From Burkholderiaceae bacterium (GTDB taxonomy: Bacteria > Pseudomonadota > Gammaproteobacteria > Burkholderiales > Burkholderiaceae_C), in assembly GCA_030695205.1 (NCBI GenBank), contig JAUYTN010000011.1, positions 1-64,000 on the forward strand: a stretch of 64,000 nucleotides of DNA, written 5' to 3'. Each line of letters opens with the position of its first letter. The first letter of the stretch is position 1. Under the pieces are notes generated by a model. It saw only the letters and a program-made list of their open reading frames with translations. It had not been told where the DNA came from and made no database searches. Made by a program: the position numbers and the translations under genes. Positions 24,591-33,630 of this stretch are shown here, piece after piece.

Positions 24591-25886
24591 ATGAGCACAC
24601 AGCGCGTACTCACTGGCATCACCACTTCCGGCACCCCCCACCTGGGCAACTACGTGGGGGCCGTGCGCCCTTCGGTACAGGCCAGCACCCGGCCGGGCGT
24701 GCAGAGTTTTTACTTTCTGGCCGACTACCACGCCCTCATCAAAACCGGCGACCCGGCGCGGGTGCAGCGCTCCACACTGGAAATTGCCGCCACCTGGCTG
24801 GCCGCAGGGCTGGACCCTGAGCGGGTGGTGTTCTACCGCCAGTCTGACGTGCCCGAAATTCCCGAACTGACCTGGTTCCTGACCTGCGTCACCGGCAAAG
24901 GCGTGCTCAACCGCGCCCACGCCTACAAAGCCAGTGTGGACAAAAACACCGCCGCCGGCACAGAGCCCGACGACGGCGTGACCGCAGGCCTGTTCATGTA
25001 CCCCGTGCTGATGGGGGCGGACATTTTGATGTTCAACGCCCACCAGGTGCCTGTGGGGCGCGACCAGATCCAGCACATTGAAATGGCACGCGACATGGCG
25101 GCCAGCTTCAACCACCTGTACGGCGAGCACTTCACCCTGCCCGAAGCCGCCATCGACGACAACGTGGCCACCCTGCCCGGGCTGGACGGCCGCAAGATGA
25201 GCAAAAGCTACGACAACACCATCCCACTGTTCGTGCCGCGCGAGCAACTCAAAAAACTGGTCATGGGCCTGCTGACCGACTCGCGCACGCCGGGCGAGCC
25301 CAAAAGCACCGAAGGCAGTGCGTTGTTCCAGATTTACCAGGCCTTTGCCACCCCGGACGAAACCGCCGTCATGCGCCAGGCTTTTGCCGACGGCATTGCG
25401 TGGGGCGAGGCCAAGCAGCAGCTGTTCGAACGGCTGGACGCCGAAATTGCCCCCATGCGCGCGGCCTACGAACACTACATGACCCACCCCAGCGAGGTAG
25501 AGCGCATTCTGTTGGCTGGTGCCACCAAGGCGCGCGCCATTGCCACCCCCTTCACCCGGCAACTGCGCCATGCCGTGGGGCTTCGCCATCTGGCGGCCGG
25601 GGCCAGCCCTGCCAAAGCGGCCAAGACCGACAAGGCCGCACTGCCCACGTTCAAGCAGTACCGCGAAAAAGACGGGTTGTTCTACTTCAAGCTGGCAGAT
25701 GCCAGTGGCCAGTTGCTGCTGCAAAGCGAAGGCTTCGAGCAAGCCAAAGCCTGCGGCGCAGCCATTGCGCGGCTGCAGACCGAAGGCAGCGCGGCACTGG
25801 CCGAACTCGGTCAGCCCACCGGGGCCAATGTGCCCACCGACGCGATTGATGCCGCCATGGCCACTCTGCGCGACGCCAAGCTCTGA
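24591..25886 (+). CDS. trpS: Tryptophanyl-tRNA synthetase
   Basis: 431 residues. Class I synthetase. The HIGH-equivalent is PHLGNYVG near residue 16 and KMSKS is at 202-206 in GRKMSKSYDN. The catalytic core resembles the longer proteobacterial TrpS form. Residues after about 340 form an extra C-terminal module (TFKQYREKDGLFYFKLADASG...) common in betaproteobacterial homologs. Its leader is made of the AT-rich dispersed repeat and lacks a visible Shine-Dalgarno site, which is unusual for an essential gene. Confidence 0.95.
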   Translation: MSTQRVLTGITTSGTPHLGNYVGAVRPSVQASTRPGVQSFYFLADYHALIKTGDPARVQRSTLEIAATWLAAGLDPERVVFYRQSDVPEIPELTWFLTCVTGKGVLNRAHAYKASVDKNTAAGTEPDDGVTAGLFMYPVLMGADILMFNAHQVPVGRDQIQHIEMARDMAASFNHLYGEHFTLPEAAIDDNVATLPGLDGRKMSKSYDNTIPLFVPREQLKKLVMGLLTDSRTPGEPKSTEGSALFQIYQAFATPDETAVMRQAFADGIAWGEAKQQLFERLDAEIAPMRAAYEHYMTHPSEVERILLAGATKARAIATPFTRQLRHAVGLRHLAAGASPAKAAKTDKAALPTFKQYREKDGLFYFKLADASGQLLLQSEGFEQAKACGAAIARLQTEGSAALAELGQPTGANVPTDAIDAAMATLRDAKL

Positions 25887-25933
25887 ACGGCCCGAACCCT
25901 TCCGAACCGCGTGAACCGCATGAGCCCACTGCC

Positions 25934-26560
25934 ATGAAAGCCTTTCTCATTGCCAACCCCAAAGGTGGCTCCGGCAAATCCACCCTGTCCACCAACCTAG
26001 CGGGCTACCTGGCCCACACGGGAGCCAGCGTGATGCTGGGCGATGTGGACCAGCAGTGGTCCGCCCGCCGCTGGCTGGCCACCCGGCCCCACCACCTGCC
26101 ACCCATACAGACCTGGGAAACTGGCGCGGATCGGGTGGCACGCCCGCCCAAGGGGGTCAGCCACGCGGTGCTTGACACCCCGGCCGCGCTGGATGGCAAG
26201 CTGCTGGAGCGGGTGCTCAAGCTCTCGGCCAGGGTCATCGTGCCGGTGCAACCCTCGGCCTTTGACATGTGGGCCACCCAGGATTTTTTGAACAAGCTGC
26301 TCAGCGCCAAGGCCGTGCTCAAGGGCAAGGCCAATGTGGCCGTGGTCGGTATGCGGGTCGATGCCCGGACCCGCGCCGCTGCCGAGCTGGACGCATTTTT
26401 CGCAACGCTGGACATCCCGGTGCTGACCCATCTGCGCGACACCCAGCTGTATGTGCAAGCCGCCAGCGCGGGCATGACACTGTTTGACCTGCCACCCTCC
26501 CGCACCGCCAGAGACCTGCAGCAATGGCAACCCATCATCGACTGGGTGCAACAGGGCTGA
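25934..26560 (+). CDS. ParA-family ATPase (orphan)
   Basis: 208 residues. A deviant Walker A motif PKGGSGKST lies at 9-17, with LGDVDQQWSA as the second switch and VLDTPA as Walker B. It lacks an N-terminal helix-turn-helix and there is no parB neighbour, so it is an orphan MinD/ParA-like protein rather than a plasmid or chromosome partition pair. Such orphans often position protein complexes in the cell; its cargo is unknown. It sits between trpS and mtfA, 47 and 21 bases apart, possibly as part of one transcript. Confidence 0.85.
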   Translation: MKAFLIANPKGGSGKSTLSTNLAGYLAHTGASVMLGDVDQQWSARRWLATRPHHLPPIQTWETGADRVARPPKGVSHAVLDTPAALDGKLLERVLKLSARVIVPVQPSAFDMWATQDFLNKLLSAKAVLKGKANVAVVGMRVDARTRAAAELDAFFATLDIPVLTHLRDTQLYVQAASAGMTLFDLPPSRTARDLQQWQPIIDWVQQG

Positions 26561-26581
26561 GGCCCTTGTGCCCGACCTGGC

Positions 26582-27463
26582 ATGTCACCTGAGCTGGGCT
26601 TTGTGGTGCTGGGTGCCGCTGTGCTGGCTGCCCTGGTGGGCGTGCCGTGGTGGGCACGCCAGCGGCGGCGGCAACTGGGCGCGCGGGCGTTTCCGCCTGC
26701 ATGGCGGCGCCTGCTGCAGCAACAGTTTGCGCTGTACCAGCGGCTGCCCCACCCCTTGCAGCGGCGGCTTCAGGCCATGGTGCAGGTGTTCGTGGCAGAA
26801 AAACCCGTGATTGGCTGCCAGGGGCTGCAGGTCACCGACGAGATGCGCGTGCTCATTGCCGCTCAGGCATGCGTACTGGTGCTGGAGCTGCACAGCCGAG
26901 GCGCAACCACCACGCCCCACCACTCACCCGTGCCCGAACCCTACCCCGACCTGAGAGAGGTGCTGCTCTACCCTGGGGCCTTTGTGGTGCAGGCCCAGCA
27001 GCACCGACCGGGCGGTGTGGTGCAGCACGGGCGCGAGGCGCGCTTGGGCGAGTCGTGGCAAGAAGGACGGGTGGTGCTGTCCTGGGCCGACAGCCAGCGC
27101 GGCGCAGCAGGTGGCGAGTGGGCCCAGCCCGCAATCACGGAGGCTGCCGACAACGTGGTCATGCACGAGTTTGCCCACCAGCTGGACCAGGAAACCGGGG
27201 CCGCCAATGGTGCGCCCGCCCTTGGGCGCACCCAATTGGCCACCTGGGCCCAGGTGTTCCAGCGGGCCTACGACGAATTGCGCTGGCTGACCGACGCGGG
27301 TGAAACCACCCTCATCGACCCCTACGGCGCCACGGCACCCGAAGAGTTTTTTGCGGTGGCCACCGAAACCTTCTTCATGCAGCCGCGTGCCCTGGCGGCC
27401 CAGCACCCCGAGCTGTATGGCCAGTTGCAGCAGTTCTACCGGCTCGACCCCCAATCCTGGTAA
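26582..27463 (+). CDS. mtfA: M90-family zinc peptidase MtfA
   Basis: 293 residues. An N-terminal hydrophobic segment (about 5-25) precedes a domain with the zinc motif HEFAHQLD at 195-202 and a downstream glutamate-rich EEFFAVATETFF helix that supplies the third ligand. E. coli MtfA is an aminopeptidase that binds the repressor Mlc and so affects glucose PTS control; whether that role holds here is unknown. The predicted N-terminal membrane anchor is longer than in E. coli MtfA. Confidence 0.85.
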   Translation: MSPELGFVVLGAAVLAALVGVPWWARQRRRQLGARAFPPAWRRLLQQQFALYQRLPHPLQRRLQAMVQVFVAEKPVIGCQGLQVTDEMRVLIAAQACVLVLELHSRGATTTPHHSPVPEPYPDLREVLLYPGAFVVQAQQHRPGGVVQHGREARLGESWQEGRVVLSWADSQRGAAGGEWAQPAITEAADNVVMHEFAHQLDQETGAANGAPALGRTQLATWAQVFQRAYDELRWLTDAGETTLIDPYGATAPEEFFAVATETFFMQPRALAAQHPELYGQLQQFYRLDPQSW

Positions 27464-27533
27464 CCCGCCCTGCCCGGCTTGCCCGGCTTGCGCCAATTGA
27501 CTTGTCCACCACCCACCTCAACCACACCCAACC

Positions 27534-28211
27534 ATGACCACCACATTGCGCATCGATTTTGTGTCCGACATCTCCTGCCCCTGGTGCGCCGTGGGCCTGG
27601 GTGCATTGCAACAGGCACTGGAGCGCGCCTCGGACGCGGTGCGAGCCGACATCCACTTTCAACCGTTCGAGCTCAACCCCAGCATGTGGCCCGGCGGGCA
27701 AGACATTGGCGAACACCTGGCCCAAAAATACGGCTCCACCCCGGAGCAGCAGGCCCAGATCCGCGACACCATCCGCCTGCGGGGTGCCGAGGTCGGCTTC
27801 GAATTCAACGCCGATGGCCGAGGCCGGGTGTACAACACCCTGGATGCGCACCGGCTGCTACATTGGGCGGGCGAAGAACACCCCGGCCAACAAGCCGCCC
27901 TGAAAATGGCCCTGCTGCAGGCCTGCCACCGCGACCGCCTGGCCATGGACTCGCACGACGTGCTGCTGGCGGCGGTGGCGCAAGCGGGGCTGGACACCAC
28001 CCACGCGCAGGCCATCCTGGCACAAGGCACGTACACCCCGGAAGTGCGGGAGCGCCAGGCTTTTTATGCCAGCCAGGGCATCCGGTCGGTACCTGCGGTC
28101 ATCATCAATCAGCGGCACCTGATCTCGGGCGGGCAATCCGTGCAGGTGTTCGAGCAGGCATTGCGCCAAATTGCGGCACGGTCGGCCGACACGTCGGCCC
28201 CCCTGCCTTGA
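27534..28211 (+). CDS. DsbA-family thioredoxin-fold oxidoreductase (FrnE-like)
   Basis: 225 residues. The redox motif CPWC is at residues 15-18 in DISCPWCAVG, right after the first beta strand. No signal peptide is present, so it acts in the cytoplasm. The helical insertion and the late GIRSVPAVIINQ cis-Pro loop are typical of the FrnE/DsbA-like 2-hydroxychromene isomerase branch. The biological substrate is unknown. It is followed by about 245 bases with no gene before the tRNAs. Confidence 0.85.
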   Translation: MTTTLRIDFVSDISCPWCAVGLGALQQALERASDAVRADIHFQPFELNPSMWPGGQDIGEHLAQKYGSTPEQQAQIRDTIRLRGAEVGFEFNADGRGRVYNTLDAHRLLHWAGEEHPGQQAALKMALLQACHRDRLAMDSHDVLLAAVAQAGLDTTHAQAILAQGTYTPEVRERQAFYASQGIRSVPAVIINQRHLISGGQSVQVFEQALRQIAARSADTSAPLP

Positions 28212-28421
28212 ACACCCGGGCCGCACGCCGCCCGGCAGGCGCTTTGGTCACCCGACTCAAGCCCTTCAACTGGGCACCCCATTGATAAGCCGCGCCTGTG
28301 GCTCGACAGGCTTGAAGTGAGTCTTGCAAGGCAAGAATCCACCACCACCAGACCCGGCCACCGAGCTGCGGTTTCTCCGTTTCCAACTGGGGCTGGCGCT
28401 GGTCACGGGCAACAGGCAAAG

Positions 28422-28452
28422 AAAAAGCCCCACACCGTTACCGATGGGGGCT
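28422..28452 (-). terminator. Rho-independent terminator of the tRNA-Ser/tRNA-Val unit
   Basis: On the minus strand AGCCCC pairs with GGGGCT and is followed by TTTTC. It lies six bases past the CCA end of tRNA-Val, on the same strand as both tRNAs and serS. Confidence 0.75.
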
Positions 28453-28457
28453 GTGTC

Positions 28458-28533
28458 TGGTGGGTCGTGACGGGCTCGAACCGCCGACATTCTGCGTGTA
28501 AGGCAGACGCTCTACCAACTGAGCTAACGACCC
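28458..28533 (-). tRNA. tRNA-Val (anticodon TAC)
   Basis: A 76-nt cloverleaf with encoded CCA. Acceptor GGGTCGT/ACGACCC, D arm GCTC/GAGC, anticodon stem TCTGC/GCAGA with loop CTTACAC, and T arm GGCGG with TTCGAGC are all present. The anticodon is TAC, reading Val codons GTA and GTG. Confidence 0.97.
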
Positions 28534-28548
28534 AAAACCGTGTGATTC

Positions 28549-28640
28549 TGGCGGAAAGAGAGGGATTCGAACCCTCGGTACAGGAGAACCTGTACGCCGG
28601 ATTTCGAATCCGGTGCATTCGACCACTCTGCCATCTTTCC
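28549..28640 (-). tRNA. tRNA-Ser (anticodon CGA)
   Basis: A 92-nt class II tRNA with encoded CCA. Acceptor GGAAAGA/TCTTTCC, anticodon stem CCGGA/TCCGG with loop TTCGAAA, a long variable arm GTACAGG-TTCT-CCTGTAC, and a TTCGAAT T loop. The anticodon CGA reads TCG. It lies between serS and tRNA-Val on the same strand. Confidence 0.97.
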
Positions 28641-28697
28641 GGGGTGTTGGTCTTTGAAGAGCCGCGATTCTAGCAGCCGAACCGCAGGGGCCGTTGC

Positions 28698-30115
<1,418 letters not shown>

Positions 30116-30121
30116 AGCCAT

Positions 30122-31096
30122 TCAGCCAATTTGGTCATCGGTCGAATCCAACCGTAAACCCTTGGGTAACGGGAACTGGATGGTTTCTTCAATGCCGTTC
30201 ATGGTGCGCACCGCCACCGCGCCCAGCTCGCGCAGGCGCTGCACCACCCCTTGAACCAGCAGCTCAGGCGCAGAGGCCCCAGCGGTGATGCCAACCCGCT
30301 GCTTGCCCTCGAACCACTCGGGTTGCAGTTCGCTGGCGTCGTCCACCATGTAGGCGGTGGTGCCCAGCTTGGCGGCCAACTCGCGCAGCCGGTTGCTGTT
30401 GCTGCTGGTGGGGCTGCCCACCACCACCACCACGTCCACCTGAGGACTCATGAGCTTGATGGCATCCTGGCGGTTTTGGGTGGCATAACAAATGTCTTGC
30501 TGCTTGGGCGAGCGAATACCGGGAAAGCGGGCCACCACGGCGGCCGTGATTTGGGCGGCGTCGTCCACGCTGAGGGTGGTTTGGGTCACCACCGCCAGGC
30601 GCTCGGTCTGGCGGGGCTGCACGCGGGCCACATCGGCCACGTCTTCCACCAGGTGAATGCCATCGCTCAGCTGGCCCATGGTGCCCTCCACCTCCGGGTG
30701 GCCTTTGTGGCCAATCATGATGAACTCGTAGCCCTCTTTGGCGAGCTTGGCCACCTCGACGTGCACCTTGGTAACCAGTGGGCAGGTGGCGTCGAACACC
30801 TGAAAACCCCGCGCCTGCGCCTCTTGCTGCACCGCCTTGCTGACGCCGTGCGCGGAAAAAATCAGGGTGGCACCGGGGGGCACATCGGCCAGGTCTTCAA
30901 TGAAGATGGCGCCGCGGGATTTGAGGTCATTCACCACATGGGTGTTGTGCACGATTTCGTGGCGCACATAAATGGGCGCACCGAACTTGGCCAGTGCGCG
31001 CTCCACGATGTCGATGGCCCGGTCCACCCCCGCACAAAAACCGCGCGGCTCGGCCAGCAGCACCTCGGCACCAGGACGCAGCGCTGGGTCGCTCAT
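30122..31096 (-). CDS. ispH: 4-hydroxy-3-methylbut-2-enyl diphosphate reductase
   Basis: 324 residues. Last step of the MEP isoprenoid pathway, giving IPP and DMAPP. The three Fe-S cysteines are in [25 protein letters not shown] and [13 protein letters not shown], and the catalytic TQTTLSVDD and SSNSNRL blocks are present. The ATG at 31096 overlaps the stop of the FKBP gene (TGATG); the codon before it is GTG. The FkpB/SlpA-like isomerase next to ispH is a conserved proteobacterial pairing. Confidence 0.97.
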   Translation of the reverse strand: MSDPALRPGAEVLLAEPRGFCAGVDRAIDIVERALAKFGAPIYVRHEIVHNTHVVNDLKSRGAIFIEDLADVPPGATLIFSAHGVSKAVQQEAQARGFQVFDATCPLVTKVHVEVAKLAKEGYEFIMIGHKGHPEVEGTMGQLSDGIHLVEDVADVARVQPRQTERLAVVTQTTLSVDDAAQITAAVVARFPGIRSPKQQDICYATQNRQDAIKLMSPQVDVVVVVGSPTSSNSNRLRELAAKLGTTAYMVDDASELQPEWFEGKQRVGITAGASAPELLVQGVVQRLRELGAVAVRTMNGIEETIQFPLPKGLRLDSTDDQIG

Positions 31097-31542
31097 CACA
31101 GCACCCCAATCAGCTGCACCTCAAAGCGCACCGCCTGGCCTGCCAGGGGGTGGTTGAAGTCAAACAGCACCGCGCCGTCGGCGCGCACCTCGCGCACCGC
31201 ACCAGCGTAGCTGCCCAGACCGTCGGGCGTGGGGAACTGCACCACGTCACCGGCCACGTACTGCTCTTTGGGATCGCCCAGCTCGTTGAGCAGCTTGCGC
31301 GCCACCCACTGCACCATGTCGGGCTGGCGCTCGCCAAAGGCCTCGCCGGGGGGCAGATCGAAGGTCTGCTGCGCCCCCTCCTCCAGCCCCAGCAAACGCT
31401 GCTCCAGCGCGGGCGAGAGCTGGCCAGAGCCCAGGCTGAGGGTGGCAGGCTGACCCTCAAAGGTGTTGACGAAGTCTTGACCGTGCACGCTGGAGAGGCG
31501 GTAGTGCAGAGTCAGGAAGGAGCTGGCATCGACGATGGACAT
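31096..31542 (-). CDS. FKBP-type peptidyl-prolyl isomerase (SlpA/FkpB-like)
   Basis: 148 residues, no signal peptide, cytoplasmic. The FKBP domain with inserted IF flap is indicated by [38 protein letters not shown] and the C-terminal [18 protein letters not shown], the pattern seen in SlpA. It probably helps protein folding. It precedes ispH with a one-base stop/start overlap, as commonly found, and is divergent from radC. Confidence 0.92.
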   Translation of the reverse strand: MSIVDASSFLTLHYRLSSVHGQDFVNTFEGQPATLSLGSGQLSPALEQRLLGLEEGAQQTFDLPPGEAFGERQPDMVQWVARKLLNELGDPKEQYVAGDVVQFPTPDGLGSYAGAVREVRADGAVLFDFNHPLAGQAVRFEVQLIGVL

Positions 31543-31612
31543 GGGGTGGACTGGGTAAGGCTAGGGCCGTGTTTAAACTGGCCCTATTGTAGAAACCAGG
31601 GGGCTTGGGACC

Positions 31613-32287
31613 ATGAGCATGAAATTGATGCCCGCCGATTCGCGCCCGCGCGAAAAGCTGCTGACACGCGGGCCAACCGCACTCAGCGATGCCGAGCTGC
31701 TGGCGCTGCTGCTGCGCACTGGCATACCTGGCAAAAACGTGGTGGCACTGGCGCAGGAACTGCTGGAACAATTCAAGGGCCTGGCGGGCCTGCTGCACAC
31801 CCCGGCCGAGGCGCTCAAAACCATCAAAGGCCTGGGCCCGGCCAAGCGGGCCGAGGTGGTGGCGGTGCTGGAGCTGGCCCGCCGCGCCCTAGCCCAGCAG
31901 CTGCACGAAAAACCCTGCTTCGATGGCCCCCAGGCGGTGCGCGACTACCTGCAGCTGCAGCTGGGTGCGCGCAGCCATGAAGTGTTTGCGGTGCTGTTTC
32001 TGGACAGCCAGCATCGGCTGCTGGCCTTCGAGGAGCTGTTTCGGGGCACGTTGACGCAAACCAGCGTGTACCCCCGCGAGGTGGTGCTGCGCGCCCTGCA
32101 CCACCATGCCGCTGCGGTGGTGTTGGCCCACAACCACCCGAGTGGCAGTACCAAACCCTCAGCGGCGGACGAAACCCTGACCCGCACGCTCACAACCACC
32201 CTGGCCCTGGTGGACGTGCGGGTGCTGGACCATTTTGTGGTGACGGCCCACACCGCCACCAGCATGGCCGAGCTGGGCATGGTCTGA
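31613..32287 (+). CDS. radC: RadC family protein (JAB/MPN domain)
   Basis: 224 residues. The N-terminus holds a helix-hairpin-helix-like region ([21 protein letters not shown], about 61-85). The C-terminal JAB/MPN metal site is [14 protein letters not shown], with the upstream catalytic Glu in FEELFRGTL. Despite the name, a role in DNA repair is not supported for RadC in general, and the protein's activity is unknown. The start ATG 31613 is followed two codons later by another ATG. Confidence 0.92.
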   Translation: MSMKLMPADSRPREKLLTRGPTALSDAELLALLLRTGIPGKNVVALAQELLEQFKGLAGLLHTPAEALKTIKGLGPAKRAEVVAVLELARRALAQQLHEKPCFDGPQAVRDYLQLQLGARSHEVFAVLFLDSQHRLLAFEELFRGTLTQTSVYPREVVLRALHHHAAAVVLAHNHPSGSTKPSAADETLTRTLTTTLALVDVRVLDHFVVTAHTATSMAELGMV

Positions 32288-32418
32288 GCGCCTGAGTCAG
32301 GCCTCCCTCAAGCGTGGCGTGGGGGCATGCCCCGCCGGGCCGCCCAGTCACGGCCCACCCCGCACAATAGGCTCATGCCCATGTGGCCTGCAATCCGCGC
32401 CCCTGGCCCCCGCCCTGT

Positions 32419-33066
32419 ATGCCCGACACCACCCCATCAACCGCCCACGCCCAGCTCGCTGCCATTCGCGGCGTGCTGGTGGAACGCGCGCGGCTGCAGC
32501 AGGCCGCGCTGGCGGCCGCCGCCGAAGCCGAGCGTCTGGCGCATGCCGAGCGCACACTGTTTGCGCGCACGGTGGGCGCGGTCAGGCCACTGCGGCTGCA
32601 ACGGCTGGCACTGATTGAGCGCGAGCGTGCCTTGCCCCGGGCCCGCCAGCGCGAACTGGACGAACAGGCCGTGATGCGCGAGGCCATCTCCGACGACTTC
32701 GATGTGGAAAGCCTGCTGGACACCGATGACGCGCTCAGCTACCGCCGCCCTGGCGTCGGTCTGGATGTGGTGCGCCGGTTGCGGCGCGGCCAATGGAGCC
32801 TGCAAGGCCAGATCGACCTGCACGGGCTGCGCACCGACGAGGCGCGTGCGGCACTGAGCCAGTTTGTGCGAGAGGCGCACAAAGTCGGCTGGCGCTGCGT
32901 GCGGGTGGTGCACGGCAAGGGCCTGGGTTCACCGGGCAAAACCCCTGTGCTCAAAAACAAGGTGCAGCGCTGGCTGGTCCAGAAGAACGAGGTGCTGGCC
33001 TTTGTGCAGGCCAAGCCGTCCGACGGTGGGGCCGGTGCGCTGGTGGTGCTGCTGACGCCGGGCTGA
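32419..33066 (+). CDS. Smr/MutS2-type domain protein
   Basis: 215 residues. A helical, Ala/Arg-rich N-terminal half is followed by an Smr domain with IDLHGLRTDEARAAL, VVHGKGLGSPGKTPVLKN and the C-terminal beta strand ALVVLL. Smr domains bind or cleave nucleic acids; the DLHG motif and HGKG loop are intact. Similar stand-alone proteins (YdaL/SmrA/SmrB type) act as nucleases, and E. coli SmrB cleaves mRNA at collided ribosomes, but this protein's role is not established. The ATG at 32419 is preferred over 32383. Confidence 0.85.
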   Translation: MPDTTPSTAHAQLAAIRGVLVERARLQQAALAAAAEAERLAHAERTLFARTVGAVRPLRLQRLALIERERALPRARQRELDEQAVMREAISDDFDVESLLDTDDALSYRRPGVGLDVVRRLRRGQWSLQGQIDLHGLRTDEARAALSQFVREAHKVGWRCVRVVHGKGLGSPGKTPVLKNKVQRWLVQKNEVLAFVQAKPSDGGAGALVVLLTPG

Positions 33067-33100
33067 TGCGGTGGCCAAGGCGCGGCCATGCGCCGCCGCC

Positions 33101-33538
33101 TCACACCCCCCGGTTGCGCATCCAGTCGGCGGTCTGGAAAAAACTGCCCCTCAGCCGCTGGCGCAGCTCGGCATTTACCCCGACCTCACCCATGGCCTGG
33201 TCCATGCAAGCCAACCACTGGTCGCGCTCGACAATGCCGATAGCAAACGGCATGTGGCGCATGCGCAACCTCGGGTGGCCAAAGCGCTGAACATAGTGGT
33301 CGGGCCCGCCCAGCCAGCCACACAAAAACCAGAACAGCTTCTGGCGGGCATCGTCCAACGTGCTGCCGTGGCTGGCGCGCAGCTCGGCATAACCGGGCTC
33401 CAGGTCCATCAGGTCATAAAAGCGGTCCACCAGGGCGCGCACCTGCGGCTCTCCGCCCATCCACTCAAATGGGGTCAGCACGTGGGCACTGCCCTCGGTA
33501 TCGCTTGGCGCTGGGGCGGAGGCAGGCTGGAGGGGCAT
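33101..33538 (-). CDS. Group 2 truncated hemoglobin
   Basis: 145 residues. The globin region carries ALVDRFYDLMDLEP (B/C helices with Tyr), the proximal-His segment FGHPRLRMRHMPF (E/F region), and the G-helix Trp in WLACMDQAM, all typical of trHbO-type globins. It may bind O2 or scavenge reactive nitrogen or oxygen species. The start at 33538 is chosen for globin length. The longer frame to 33799 runs antisense-like through the permease gene and a tandem repeat and is not believed. Confidence 0.85.
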   Translation of the reverse strand: MPLQPASAPAPSDTEGSAHVLTPFEWMGGEPQVRALVDRFYDLMDLEPGYAELRASHGSTLDDARQKLFWFLCGWLGGPDHYVQRFGHPRLRMRHMPFAIGIVERDQWLACMDQAMGEVGVNAELRQRLRGSFFQTADWMRNRGV

Positions 33539-33582
33539 GTGGTGGCCTTGGAAAGACTCGGGGAGGTTAGAGAGTTGCTGGC

Positions 33583-33606
33583 GAATGCTGATGCTGATGC
33601 GGATGC
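33583..33606. repeat. Short hexanucleotide tandem repeat before the globin gene
   Basis: Four imperfect 6-mers: GAATGC, TGATGC, TGATGC, GGATGC. They lie 45-68 bases upstream of the globin start and just after the permease stop. The repeat could vary by slippage, but the array is short. Confidence 0.5.
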
Positions 33607-33630
33607 GAATAGGCGATAGCGCTCGGCCCA

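Noticed and set aside
28212..28421. Small plus-strand frames before the tRNA genes
   Set aside because: Short, no ribosome sites, and partly overlapping the tRNAs' terminator; treated as empty apart from that terminator.
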